Shown here piece after piece: positions 24,869 through 33,208 of a stretch of 64,000 nt of DNA; position 1 is the first letter of the stretch; every line of letters starts with the position of its first letter. Location: contig JAJDYE010000041.1 of NCBI GenBank assembly GCA_022822905.1, positions 124,001 to 188,000 of the forward strand, given 5' to 3'. The notes beneath the pieces were generated by a model, which searched no databases, was not told where the DNA came from, and worked only from the letters and a program-made list of their open reading frames with translations. This stretch comes from Acidimicrobiia bacterium. Its GTDB lineage: Bacteria; Actinomycetota; Acidimicrobiia; Acidimicrobiales; Bin134. The position numbers were made by a program, and so were the translations under genes.

Positions 24869-27451
24869 TTATCGAGGAGCGCGGTCCCGGTCGCGGCCCC
24901 GACCGCCGCCTCGGCGATGTGAGCCTCCGCTGGGCCCGAGGTCACCGAACTCGTCGCGTAGCTGAGACTCGAAGTCGTCTTCGAAGGAGGCCGCTTGGGA
25001 CGGGCCTTCCCAGTCACCTCGGTCTCGGCCACCCCGGTCGCTCGACCGGCGGTCGCCGCGATCCCGGCGGTCGTCGCGACGGTCATCCCGACGGCCCCGG
25101 CGATCATCGCGATCCCGGCCACCCCGATCATCGGAACGGCGGTTGTCGCGGCGGTCGCCGCGATCCCGACGGTCGTCCCGGCGGTCGTCGCGACGGTCAT
25201 CCCGGCGGCCCCGGCGATCATCGCGATCCCGGCCACCCCGGTCATCCGAACGACCCCCAGAATCGCGGTCGTCGCTGCTGTCGTCGCCGGTCAACTTGAG
25301 GCTGATCTTGCCGTTGGGATCGATGTCCTCCACGACAACCTCGAGGTCGTCCCCCAAGGCCACCACGTCCTCAACCCGCTCCACGCGGCGACCTCGACCG
25401 AGCTTGGATATATGGACCAAGCCATCGCGGCCGGGAAGGATGTTCACAAACGCCCCGAAAGCGGTGATGTTCACCACCTTTCCGTTGTAGACCTCGCCCA
25501 CGTCGGCGGTCGGCGGGTCCAAGATCAAGCGGATTTGGCGCTCGGCCTCGTCGACCTTGTCCCGATCGGGTGAGGAGATGGTGACAATACCGGCGTCTTG
25601 GGCGTCGTCCACGTTCACCTCAGCCCCGGTCTCAGCCTGGATCGTGTTGATGACCTTGCCCTTGGGCCCGATCACCTCGCCGATCTTGTCCAGCGGGATC
25701 TCGAACTTGATGATCTTGGGGGCGGTGGGCCGAACGTCATCGCGGGGAGCGTCGATGGCCCCGGCCATTACCTCCAAGATCTTGAGCCGGGCGTCTCGAG
25801 CCTGGTTGAGCGCTCCGGCCAGCACATCGGCGGGCAGCCCATCGATCTTGGTATCGAGCTGCAAGGCGGTTACGAAGTCGGCGGTGCCCGCCACCTTGAA
25901 GTCCATGTCGCCGAAGGCGTCTTCGGCGCCCAGAATGTCGGTGAGCGTGGTGTACCGACCTTCATGGAAGACCAAACCCATGGCGATGCCCGCCACCGGC
26001 GCCTTTATGGGCACGCCCGCGTCCATGAGCGACAGCGTGGACGAGCACACCGAGCCCATTGAAGTTGAGCCGTTGGACGAGAGCACCTCCGACACCAGGC
26101 GCAGCGTGTAGGGGAACTCGTCCATGCTGGGGATCACCGGCACCAGCGCCTTCTCCGCCAGGGCACCGTGACCGATCTCCCGGCGCTTGGGGCCCCGCAT
26201 GAAGCCGGTCTCCCCAGTGGAGTAGGGCGGGAAGTTGTAGTGGTGTATGTAGCGCTTCTTGTCGATGGGATCGATCCCGTCGATCATCTGGTCCATCCGG
26301 GCCGTGCCCAGCGTGGTGATGTTCAACACCTGGGTCTCGCCCCGCTCGAACAGCCCTGAGCCGTGGGCGGTCTCCACCACCCCCACATCGGAGCCCAGCG
26401 GCCGGAGATCGGCCGCGGCCCGGCCGTCGATTCGCACGCCGTCGTGCACGATGCGGTTGCGCACGATGCTCTTGGTGAGCGAGCGGACGGCGGCCGAGAT
26501 CTGCTTGTCGGCGCCCTCCAACTCGGCGAACCGGTCGGCGAGGGTGGAAGCGATCTCCTCTTTGGCCTGCGACTCGGCCTCCTGGCGCTCGGTCTTGTCG
26601 GCAATCGACATGGCCGCGGCCAGCTTCTCGGCGCCGACCTCGGCCACCGCCGCTTCCACCTCGGGGGCGTAGTCCACCTGGAGGTCGTATTCCATGGGGG
26701 GCTTCACCCCGGCAGTGGCAATGAGACGGCGCTGGAGACCCACTGCCTCTTTGATCCACTCCTTGGATCGCTCCAAGCCCTCGGCCAACGCGGCCTCATC
26801 CACCTTGGGGGCGCCATTGCAGTAGTGCTCCCAGCCGGCCTCGGTGCCGTTGGCCTCCACCATCATGATGGCCACGTCGCCGTCGTCCAGGACCCGTCCG
26901 GCAACCACCATCTCGAAGGTGGACTCGGCACCCTCGGCATAGGTGGGGTGGGGAATCCACTCCCCATCGGCACTGTGGGCCACCCGCACCGCCCCGATCG
27001 GGCCGGCGAACGGGATGCCCGAGATGCTCAGCGCAGCCGATGCCCCGTTGATGGCAATCACGTCATAGGGGTTCTCCTGGTCGGCGCCCAGAACGGTTCC
27101 GACGATGTGGATCTCGTTGCGGAACCCGTCGGGAAACGAGGGCCGCAGCGGTCGATCGATGAGGCGACACGTCAGGATGGCCGACTCGGGGGCCCGACCC
27201 TCCCGGCGGAAGAACGAGCCCGGGATCTTGCCCGCGGCATACATCCGCTCTTCGATGTCGACGGTGAGGGGGAAGAAGTCGACCCCCTCGCGAACACGAC
27301 GGGCAGCCGTCGCGGTCACCAGGATGGTGGTGTCGCCCATGCGAGCGACTACGGCACCGTCGGCCTGTCCGGCCAGACGACCTGCCTCAAAAGACAGGGT
27401 TTTGTTCTCGGCACCGCTGACTACGGCCGAGACGGTGATGGCTTCCGCCAT
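24869..27451 (-). CDS. pnp: Polyribonucleotide nucleotidyltransferase with long R/D/G-rich tail
   Basis: 3'-5' phosphorolytic exoribonuclease. About 860 residues: first RNase PH core, helical domain, second RNase PH core (LFERGETQVL; YTLRLVSEVLSSNGSTSMGS; ILGAEDAFGDMDFK with the catalytic Asp), KH domain (IGPKGKVINTIQAETGA), S1 domain (VYNGKVVNITAFGAFVNILPGRDG). These domains end near codon 722, the usual PNPase length; a 138-residue tail of Arg, Asp and Gly repeats follows. The ATG at 27449-27451 with a GGAGAGGAG site is the start; the in-frame extension to 27472 reaches into the palindrome ahead of it. Probably autoregulated through the rpsO-pnp leader, as in E. coli and Streptomyces. Confidence 0.96.
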   Translation of the reverse strand: MAEAITVSAVVSGAENKTLSFEAGRLAGQADGAVVARMGDTTILVTATAARRVREGVDFFPLTVDIEERMYAAGKIPGSFFRREGRAPESAILTCRLIDRPLRPSFPDGFRNEIHIVGTVLGADQENPYDVIAINGASAALSISGIPFAGPIGAVRVAHSADGEWIPHPTYAEGAESTFEMVVAGRVLDDGDVAIMMVEANGTEAGWEHYCNGAPKVDEAALAEGLERSKEWIKEAVGLQRRLIATAGVKPPMEYDLQVDYAPEVEAAVAEVGAEKLAAAMSIADKTERQEAESQAKEEIASTLADRFAELEGADKQISAAVRSLTKSIVRNRIVHDGVRIDGRAAADLRPLGSDVGVVETAHGSGLFERGETQVLNITTLGTARMDQMIDGIDPIDKKRYIHHYNFPPYSTGETGFMRGPKRREIGHGALAEKALVPVIPSMDEFPYTLRLVSEVLSSNGSTSMGSVCSSTLSLMDAGVPIKAPVAGIAMGLVFHEGRYTTLTDILGAEDAFGDMDFKVAGTADFVTALQLDTKIDGLPADVLAGALNQARDARLKILEVMAGAIDAPRDDVRPTAPKIIKFEIPLDKIGEVIGPKGKVINTIQAETGAEVNVDDAQDAGIVTISSPDRDKVDEAERQIRLILDPPTADVGEVYNGKVVNITAFGAFVNILPGRDGLVHISKLGRGRRVERVEDVVALGDDLEVVVEDIDPNGKISLKLTGDDSSDDRDSGGRSDDRGGRDRDDRRGRRDDRRDDRRDDRRDRGDRRDNRRSDDRGGRDRDDRRGRRDDRRDDRRDRGDRRSSDRGGRDRGDWEGPSQAASFEDDFESQLRDEFGDLGPSGGSHRRGGGRGRDRDRAPR
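24872..25285 (-). repeat. R/D/G repeat tail of PNPase
   Basis: Codes for the last 138 residues of PNPase. A block of about 35 residues starting RSDDRGGRDRDDRRGRRDD occurs twice nearly perfectly, followed by a shorter third version (SDRGGRDRGDW). In DNA this gives interspersed CGG/CGCGAC-type hexanucleotide repeats between about 25040 and 25255. The tail should be disordered and strongly charged. Confidence 0.85.
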
Positions 27452-27464
27452 TTTTGCTCCTCTC

Positions 27465-27482
27465 CGGACCACGCGTGGTCCG
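27465..27482 (-). promoter_or_regulatory. 18-bp perfect palindrome immediately upstream of the pnp ribosome binding site
   Basis: The 18 bases are their own reverse complement (nine-base arms, CGGACCACG, no loop). In RNA the arms would pair with a few bases as loop, ending just before GGAGAGGAG of pnp. The position suits either a protein operator or a hairpin in the rpsO-pnp leader. Confidence 0.6.
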
Positions 27483-27498
27483 AGCGGGCCGGACGGAG

Positions 27499-27553
27499 CC
27501 AGTTCCCAGTTGGAGAGGCCCAGCCTGACTCGGCCCCTTCAACTGGCAGCTGG
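27499..27553 (-). promoter_or_regulatory. Large imperfect hairpin in the rpsO-pnp spacer
   Basis: Arms at 27499-27518 and 27534-27553 are complementary over about 16 of 20 positions, with a 15-base loop. In E. coli and Streptomyces the rpsO-pnp spacer forms an RNase III-cleaved stem-loop used for PNPase autoregulation; this hairpin has the right place for the same job. There is no U-run, so simple termination is less likely. Confidence 0.6.
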
Positions 27554-27610
27554 CCTCTCTCTAGGCCCGCTTATCTGTTTTCTGTCGGTCGCCCGGGCGA
27601 CACCCACTTC

Positions 27611-27639
27611 TCAGCGGCGCAACACACTCAGCGTCGAAG
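27611..27639 (-). repeat. Second copy of the rpsO 3' terminus in -1 frame
   Basis: rpsO ends GLRR-stop (27628-27642). Seventeen bases further on, in the -1 frame, the sequence reads VLRR-stop (27611-27625). The Leu codon and the first Arg codon differ synonymously; the second Arg and the TGA are identical. Short, but the same pattern as the longer examples. Confidence 0.55.
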
Positions 27640-27897
27640 GCCGAGATCGGCGATGATGCCTCGGTACCGCTCAACATCGTTGTCCTTGACGTAGTCGAGC
27701 AGCCGGCGCCGTCGGCCCACCATCATCAGCAAGCCCCGCCTGCTGTGGTGGTCCTTGACGTGAACCTTCAGGTGTTCGGTGAGGTGGTCGATCCGCTCAG
27801 TGAGCAATGCGATCTGAACCTCAGGCGAGCCTGTATCGGTGTCGTGCAGGCGACGCTTCTCGATTGTCGCGGTCTTTGACGGTAGCTTCTCGGCCAT
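27628..27897 (-). CDS. rpsO: 30S ribosomal protein S15
   Basis: 89 residues, the normal length. It binds the central domain of 16S rRNA early in 30S assembly. Characteristic sequence: [45 protein letters not shown] and the universal C-terminal LGLRR. Start ATG 27897. The divergent ribokinase gene begins 148 bp away, so this spacer must hold the rpsO promoter. pnp follows after 176 bp containing two structured elements. Confidence 0.97.
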   Translation of the reverse strand: MAEKLPSKTATIEKRRLHDTDTGSPEVQIALLTERIDHLTEHLKVHVKDHHSRRGLLMMVGRRRRLLDYVKDNDVERYRGIIADLGLRR

Positions 27898-28044
27898 CCC
27901 TACTCAGTGTGTCCGTCGGTCGGAAAGAGGGCGATTGCACTGCTCCATGTCATTTGAGGCTGTGCCTATGCCCGGGGGACCCGTTCAAGCTACCACCCCA
28001 AGGACCAAAACACCTACCTGAGCGTTGTGAGGGATACTGGAGCC

Positions 28045-28905
28045 ATGAAGGTGGTGTCCTTCGGAAGCCTCAACTACGACCTGTCGATTTGGTTGGACCG
28101 GCTTCCGGGTCCAGACGAGACGTTGAGGGCCCAGCGAATGGAAGCGTTCTCCGGAGGCAAGGGGGCCAATCAGGCAACGGCTGCGGCCTGCCTTGGGGCC
28201 GAGGCGCACATGGTGGGCTGTGTGGGCGACGATGATCGGGGCCGCTGGTTGCTGTCGGTGCTCAACAGCAGCGGAGTGGACACCAGTCTCGTTCGCATCT
28301 CTGAGGAACCCACCGGCACGGCGGTGCCGCTCATCGCCCCGGCCGATGTCTCCATCGTCATTGTGGCCGGGGCCAACGCCAGTACCGGAGTCGCCGATGC
28401 TGACGCTGCCACAGCAGTTATTGCCGCCGCCGATGTGCTCCTGTTGCAAGGCGAGGTAGGGGCGGCTGGGGCCCGGCGGGCCGCCCAGGCTGCCCGGCGG
28501 GGGGGAACCGCGGTGGTGTTCAACCCTGCTCCAGTAGACCCATTTCTGGTCGAGGCTGTGGTGCCGCTCACCGACGTCTTGGTGATGAACCGAGCAGAAC
28601 AAGTCCAGATCGACGCCATCGGTCCGGAAACAGGCCAATGCGACACGGTCATCACCTTGGGCAGCCGAGGAGCTCAAGTGGGCGAGGTTGTGGTTCCTCC
28701 CTACCCCGCAGACGTGGTGGACCCCACTGGCGCAGGAGATGCCTTCTGCGGAGCCTTGGGCGTTGCCCTGGCTGAAGAGCGCCCCCTTATCGAAGCCGTC
28801 CGCTTCGCCAATGCCGCCGGCGCCCTCGCCGTGGCCACCCCCGGCGCTCAACCCTCCATGCCTACGAGGGCCGCAGTTAACGCCCTACTCGGTGGCCAAC
28901 ACTGA
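28045..28905 (+). CDS. PfkB family carbohydrate kinase, probable ribokinase
   Basis: 286 residues from ATG 28045 (GGAG site seven bases upstream). PfkB signature 1 is SGGKGANQATAAACLGA near residues 36-52, typical of ribokinases; signature 2 with the catalytic Asp is DVVDPTGAGDAFCGAL near 224-239. The NPAP motif (FNPAPVDP) and FGSLNYDLSIWLDRLP support ribokinase, but related sugar or nucleoside kinases cannot be excluded. No ribose transport genes are adjacent. It lies alone on the plus strand between rpsO and an AT-rich orphan gene. Confidence 0.85.
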   Translation: MKVVSFGSLNYDLSIWLDRLPGPDETLRAQRMEAFSGGKGANQATAAACLGAEAHMVGCVGDDDRGRWLLSVLNSSGVDTSLVRISEEPTGTAVPLIAPADVSIVIVAGANASTGVADADAATAVIAAADVLLLQGEVGAAGARRAAQAARRGGTAVVFNPAPVDPFLVEAVVPLTDVLVMNRAEQVQIDAIGPETGQCDTVITLGSRGAQVGEVVVPPYPADVVDPTGAGDAFCGALGVALAEERPLIEAVRFANAAGALAVATPGAQPSMPTRAAVNALLGGQH

Positions 28906-28947
28906 CGTCGGGGGCTGCCCATCCTCACTTAGGTATCGGCTTTGTAG

Positions 28948-29442
28948 CTATTCAGGTTCTACTTGGTCTCCAGGATCATCGATTGCACTGGGAGTAACTG
29001 GCTGAGTTCGGATGCTCAACTGATTTACGACGGTAACTAGTGCCACAAAGAACTGCACGGACGCAATCACAATCAAGGCCCTGGATACTCTAGCCGCGCC
29101 GATGTTGTCCAAATCCCGCCAAACGGTCGCAACTAGGAGAATGAGAAAGGCGCAGGTCAATCCATTGATGATCAATATAGATGCCGACCAGCCAGAAAAG
29201 CTGACACTATCTGATTCGGAATTACGTCCGGTAAACGCAACAAATAATGAAACCCATGATGCAAATACCAATAGACAAATTACGGCAAGAAGTGCGGCGA
29301 ATGGCTCAGTTCCAGGAGGACCAAACCTGTCTGCTGACAGCATTACTTGCATCGGCCATACAAGAAAACTGGCCGCAAAGGACAGCAAGGCAAAAACCAA
29401 AGATGAGAACAACAATTTTCTGGTTTGCAGCGAATCGTTCAT
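28948..29442 (-). CDS. Hypothetical four-helix membrane protein, AT-rich
   Basis: 164 residues, not recognised. Four hydrophobic segments are visible (about residues 10-34, 47-70, 84-107, 121-141) with a polar C-terminus. The ribosome site (GGGAG ahead of ATG 29442) is good, so it is likely expressed. Base and codon use are clearly AT-richer than every neighbour, with runs of A/T-ending codons, which suggests recent acquisition. It lies in a gap between ribokinase and the LLM oxidoreductase, two genes that are not part of the conserved core order. Confidence 0.65.
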   Translation of the reverse strand: MNDSLQTRKLLFSSLVFALLSFAASFLVWPMQVMLSADRFGPPGTEPFAALLAVICLLVFASWVSLFVAFTGRNSESDSVSFSGWSASILIINGLTCAFLILLVATVWRDLDNIGAARVSRALIVIASVQFFVALVTVVNQLSIRTQPVTPSAIDDPGDQVEPE

Positions 29443-29490
29443 TTTTCTCCCTTTCTGGAGAGCAATTTGACGCTAACACATCGACGCGAG

Positions 29491-30600
29491 TCAGCGACTG
29501 AGGGCGGGCATCACGTGGGTGGCGGTGAGGCGGAGGCTCTCCATGACCTTGTCGTGGGGGATGGCATAGGGGTTCATCATGCACAACAGCAGGTCGACGC
29601 CGAGGTCGGCAAAGCCCTGGCATAGCTCAATGCACTGATCGGGGTCGCCGGCGATGGCCACGCCCTGTTCCACTAAGTCCTCGATGCTGAATGTGGTATC
29701 CCAGTCGGCTTCCGCAGTCATTCCAGGGAGATACCGCAAGTAGTTCCAATCGCCGAGATCGGCGCCCTCTTCCTGGAGCATCTCGGCCACGCTGCCCACA
29801 AGCTTGAATGCCACCGTGGGATACCACCAGAACGATTCCCGGGCGTTCTCGTAGGCCTCAGCCGTGGTGGGTGCGCAGTGAAACATGGCGAAGGTGGCCA
29901 CCCGGTCGTTCACATAGCCACCCACCGGATTCTGGCATGCCTCCACCGCCTCGCGGTACAGATCAACCCGCAGGGCCAACTCCTCCAGCGATACTCCCGC
30001 ACTGAATGACAGCAAGCCCATTCCCATCTCCCCCACCAGTTGGTGGGTCTCTCGGCTGCCGGTGGCGGCCCACAGTGGAGGATGGGGTTTCTGCACTGGC
30101 TTGGGCACAACCCGGCGGCGGGGCATTGACCAATATTGACCCTGGAACTCATGCTCGTCGTTCAGCCAGCAGCCGGCGATGTGCTCGACCGCCTCAGCCC
30201 ACATGGCCCTAGTCTCCCGGGGATCGATCCCGAATCCCTCGAGCTCAGCTCGGGTAGTGGAGCGGCCGGTGCCAAACTCCACCCGTCCCCCGCTGATCAC
30301 ATCCAGCGAGGCGGCCGACTCGGCGCTGCGAACCGGGTGGTTGTAGGGCTTGGGCGTCAAGCGCACGCCATAGCCCAATCGAATCTGCTCGGTGAGTGCA
30401 GCCACCGCCCCGTAGAGCACCTCGGGATTGGAGCTATGGGACATCTCCTCCAGAAAATGGTGCTCTACCGTCCAAAAGCTGTGATAGCCGAGTTGGTCGG
30501 CCAGCACGGCCTGCTGGATGAGCTCCTTATACCGAAGCTGCTCGCTTTCGTGGTACCACGGCCGAGGTACGGGAATTTCCGAGAAAAGAGCTAACTCCAT
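29491..30600 (-). CDS. LLM class flavin-dependent oxidoreductase
   Basis: Bacterial luciferase-like monooxygenase fold, 369 residues, FMN or F420 dependent. Seen: FWTVEHHFLEEMSHSSNPEVLYGA (the segment is typical of alkanal-type LLM proteins), RLGYGVRLTPKPYNHPVRSAE, SGGRVEFGTGRS, and WAATGSRETHQLVGEMGMGLLSF. F420 versus FMN use cannot be told; acidimicrobia often use many F420 proteins. Start ATG 30600, five bases after ribF, so it may be cotranscribed with ribF. The substrate is unknown. Confidence 0.85.
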   Translation of the reverse strand: MELALFSEIPVPRPWYHESEQLRYKELIQQAVLADQLGYHSFWTVEHHFLEEMSHSSNPEVLYGAVAALTEQIRLGYGVRLTPKPYNHPVRSAESAASLDVISGGRVEFGTGRSTTRAELEGFGIDPRETRAMWAEAVEHIAGCWLNDEHEFQGQYWSMPRRRVVPKPVQKPHPPLWAATGSRETHQLVGEMGMGLLSFSAGVSLEELALRVDLYREAVEACQNPVGGYVNDRVATFAMFHCAPTTAEAYENARESFWWYPTVAFKLVGSVAEMLQEEGADLGDWNYLRYLPGMTAEADWDTTFSIEDLVEQGVAIAGDPDQCIELCQGFADLGVDLLLCMMNPYAIPHDKVMESLRLTATHVMPALSR

Positions 30601-30605
30601 ACGAG

Positions 30606-31559
30606 TCAGCGGGAAGGTTCCGCCATCAAGATCTCCCGGGAGAGGGCAACGTCGATGCGGAGCTGTTTCACCAGGGGTTCGATGCCGTCGAAACGGTGCT
30701 CGCTTCTCAGCAACTCCACAAACTCCACTCTGGCCTCCTCGCCGTAGAGGTCTCCCTCAAAATCCAGAAGATGCGCCTCCAGCAGCGACTGCTGGGCGTG
30801 CTCGTAGAACGTGGGCCGCCGGCCGATGTTGATGGCTGCCATGTACCGGGACCCGTCGGGACGGGTGTACCAGCCGGCGTAAACCGCGTCGGCGGGCCAG
30901 GCCATAGCCATGGACACCGGGATGTTGGCGGTGGGAAATCCGATGGTCATCCCCCGCCGATCCCCCAGCACCACCTTGCCCCTGATCTCGTGGTACCGCC
31001 CGAGCATGGCCGCCGCCGTGCGGACATCCCCGCCAGCCAGCGCCCGGCGCACGGCGGTGGAGGACACCGGCTCGGGCCACTTCTCATCATGATGAAGAAG
31101 CTTCACCGCGTTAACCTCAAAGCCCATCTCCATGCCGAATTTCCGCAACGTGTCTATGTTTCCCAGACGCGCCCGGCCGAAGTGGAAGTCTTCCCCCACC
31201 ACTACGCTCCGAACCCTCAGCCTCTTCACAAACACCTCGCGCACAAATTCTTCCGGCATCGTGTGGGCTCGGTCGGGAGAGAACTCAATCAGGTACACGT
31301 ATTCGATGCCGGCCGCATCAAGCAGCTCCAGCTTCTGATCGAGGGAGTTCAGGAGCTTGGGGGCGTTCTCCGGCCGCAACACCAGCGCTGGATGGCGGTC
31401 GAACGTGACCACTGCGGGGGCTACACCCAATCGATTCGCTTCGGAAAGAAGCTGATTGATCACCGCCTGATGTCCGACATGGACACCGTCGTACACCCCG
31501 ATACTGGCCGCGGTTTCCTCAATGCCTTCGAAGCGGCCAAAGTCCTCGATGACCTGCAC
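30606..31559 (-). CDS. ribF: Bifunctional riboflavin kinase / FAD synthetase
   Basis: Converts riboflavin to FMN and FMN to FAD. About 317 residues: N-terminal adenylyltransferase domain (GVYDGVHVGHQAVI, VTFDRHPALVL, SSTAVRRAL), C-terminal riboflavin kinase domain (GDRRGMTIGFPTANIP, AINIGRRPTF, EAHLLDFEGDLYG). The start is probably GTG at 31559 (VQVIEDF), near which typical RibF proteins begin; a TTG at 31598 gives 13 more residues. It follows truB in the normal order truB-ribF-rpsO, but here two accessory genes and ribokinase separate it from rpsO. Confidence 0.94.
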   Translation of the reverse strand: MQVIEDFGRFEGIEETAASIGVYDGVHVGHQAVINQLLSEANRLGVAPAVVTFDRHPALVLRPENAPKLLNSLDQKLELLDAAGIEYVYLIEFSPDRAHTMPEEFVREVFVKRLRVRSVVVGEDFHFGRARLGNIDTLRKFGMEMGFEVNAVKLLHHDEKWPEPVSSTAVRRALAGGDVRTAAAMLGRYHEIRGKVVLGDRRGMTIGFPTANIPVSMAMAWPADAVYAGWYTRPDGSRYMAAINIGRRPTFYEHAQQSLLEAHLLDFEGDLYGEEARVEFVELLRSEHRFDGIEPLVKQLRIDVALSREILMAEPSR

Positions 31560-31631
31560 CGCTCTGCACGGTAGCGGGCGAAGCCTCAGAGTGGACAATC
31601 CCGATCACGGCAATGGCAAGCGCACCGGCTC

Positions 31632-32504
31632 TCACTGGGGGATTACCACTGCCGGTTTGACCAAGCCAGGGAGATGGGCCTCATAGACGGCCAGGAGGTG
31701 GCCTCCTGGTCCGAGCACAGCCCACGGACCTTCTCCCTCCGCCGACAGCTCATCGGCTGCCAACACCTGTCCGCTCCCCACTCTCTGGCCGAGAGCCTCG
31801 TCGATCGACACCGCGGGGTAATCCCGCAAGGCCTCCGCCATGGACAAGAGCACCGGCGCGTCCACCGGCCGGGCTTCATCGACTGCGAACGAGCCGATGG
31901 CTGTGCGCCGCAACGCCCGAAGATGCCCGCCGCCGCCTAAGGCAGTGCCGATGTCGGCGGCCAACGAGCGGATATACGTCCCCGAGGAGCAGCTGACCTC
32001 TATCCGGTAAACCCCGGTGTCAGCATCCATCGGGGCAACCGTTAGTTCATGGACGGTCACCGGCCGGGCTTCCCGCTCGACCTCGACTCCTTCGCGGGCC
32101 AACTCGTGCAGCCGACGGCCCCCGACTCTCACCGCGGAGACCATCGGTGGAATCTGCAATATGTCGCCGACGAAGCCTGATGCAGCTTCGGCCACCTGCT
32201 CCGGGGTCACACCAGACATGTCGTGGACCGCGGTGACTTCACCGGCGGCATCCAGCGTGGTGGTCTCGGCACCAAGCACCAGTTCACCCACATACTGTTT
32301 GGGCAGCGGGGTGAGAAACCGCAACAGCCTTGTGGCACGGCCTACTCCCAACAGCAGCACCCCCGTGGCATCGGGATCCAGCGTGCCCGCGTGCCCCACT
32401 TTGCGGGTGCCGAAGACACCCCGGGCCTTGGCCACCACGTCGTGGGACGTCCACCCAGCCTCTTTGTCGATGACCGCCAAACCGCCGACGGCACTCCCAC
32501 TCAT
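31632..32504 (-). CDS. truB: tRNA pseudouridine-55 synthase
   Basis: Makes pseudouridine 55 in the T-loop of tRNAs. 290 residues from ATG 32502-32504: GLAVIDKEAGWTSHDVVAK, KVGHAGTLDPDATGVLLLG with the catalytic Asp, KQYVGELVLG, and SSGTYIRSLAADIG. The C-terminal segment is the actinobacterial TruB extension. The reading frame is open upstream to 32609 but that part overlaps rbfA and shows no TruB similarity. It is 31 bp from rbfA. Confidence 0.95.
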   Translation of the reverse strand: MSGSAVGGLAVIDKEAGWTSHDVVAKARGVFGTRKVGHAGTLDPDATGVLLLGVGRATRLLRFLTPLPKQYVGELVLGAETTTLDAAGEVTAVHDMSGVTPEQVAEAASGFVGDILQIPPMVSAVRVGGRRLHELAREGVEVEREARPVTVHELTVAPMDADTGVYRIEVSCSSGTYIRSLAADIGTALGGGGHLRALRRTAIGSFAVDEARPVDAPVLLSMAEALRDYPAVSIDEALGQRVGSGQVLAADELSAEGEGPWAVLGPGGHLLAVYEAHLPGLVKPAVVIPQ

Positions 32505-32535
32505 TTGTCGAAAACCGCCAGTCCGTCGGAAGCGC

Positions 32536-32910
32536 TCACCTTTCGTCCTCATCAGCCAGGTCGCGGAGAATTCGGTCGACTCGCTCGCCAGCCGAGATCG
32601 ATGGATCAAGGGCGAACGCCAGGTCGGGAACTCTCCGCATCGCTGCTGAGCGGGCCACCGCCTGTTTGAGTTGGAGACGATGCTCCTCCAAGGCTTCGAG
32701 GGCCGCAGAGGCCGCCTCTTCGTCTAGAGCGCTGATGAATACGGTTGCCCGGCTCAACTCGACGCTGGTTTCCACACCGGTGATGCTGGCCAGCTCCAAG
32801 CGGTCGTCGTCCAAGCGGGCCAGCTCAGAAGCCACGATCTCTCGCAGCAGCTCACCGAGCCGGGCTGACCGTGAGTAGCGGGAGGGGCGCGATGGCCGAT
32901 TGCGAGCCAC
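32536..32910 (-). CDS. rbfA: Ribosome-binding factor A
   Basis: 30S maturation factor with a KH-like fold. 124 residues from GTG 32910, two bases after the stop of the DUF503 gene: an Arg-rich start (ARNRPSRPSRYSRSARLGELLREIVASELARL), ITGVETSVELSRATVFIS, then RRVPDLAFALDPSISAGERVDRIL, the conserved RbfA C-terminal core. The open frame extends to 32976 but the extra residues lie in the upstream gene. Operon position infB-ylxP-rbfA-truB is canonical. Confidence 0.93.
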   Translation of the reverse strand: MARNRPSRPSRYSRSARLGELLREIVASELARLDDDRLELASITGVETSVELSRATVFISALDEEAASAALEALEEHRLQLKQAVARSAAMRRVPDLAFALDPSISAGERVDRILRDLADEDER

Positions 32911-32912
32911 GG

Positions 32913-33206
32913 CTATTCGTCTGTGTTCAGCCAGTGGGAGGAGGAGCTCACCACTTCGATATCGGGAATCGACCACATATAGCGATCCAGCTCATCGGCG
33001 AGCGTTCGGCACTGGCTGGGTTGCCCCGATACCACCGCCACGCCCACCTCAGCCCGCTGCCAGAGGTCGGTGTGCCCGGTCTCTGCCACCGAGACGCCGA
33101 ATTTTCGGGTTACGCCCGACAGGACAGGGCGCAGCACCGACCGCCGCTCCTTCAGCGAACGACAGCCTGGTATGTGCAAGTCGTAGACCACGGCGAGCAC
33201 ATGCAT
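32913..33206 (-). CDS. DUF503 / YlxP-like protein
   Basis: 97 residues of the DUF503 family, which sits between infB and rbfA in many Gram-positive bacteria (ylxP in Bacillus). Visible family features: MHVLAVVYDLHIPGCRSLKERRSVL and GVSVAETGHTDLWQRAEVGVAVVSG. A ferredoxin-like fold is expected; function is not established, though the location suggests a role in translation or 30S maturation. The start ATG 33206 comes two bases after the infB stop; rbfA begins right after. Confidence 0.9.
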   Translation of the reverse strand: MHVLAVVYDLHIPGCRSLKERRSVLRPVLSGVTRKFGVSVAETGHTDLWQRAEVGVAVVSGQPSQCRTLADELDRYMWSIPDIEVVSSSSHWLNTDE

Positions 33207-33208
33207 CG

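Noticed and set aside
25040..25255. Spaced repeats resembling a CRISPR array
   Set aside because: The repeats are in frame, encode Arg/Asp blocks of PNPase, and there are no unique spacers of constant length.
26363..27694. Long plus-strand ORF opposite pnp (443 codons), and similar long ORFs opposite infB, ftsK, smc and others
   Set aside because: Antisense shadows of high-GC coding DNA; their translations are low-complexity and show no family features, while the minus-strand frames encode intact conserved proteins.
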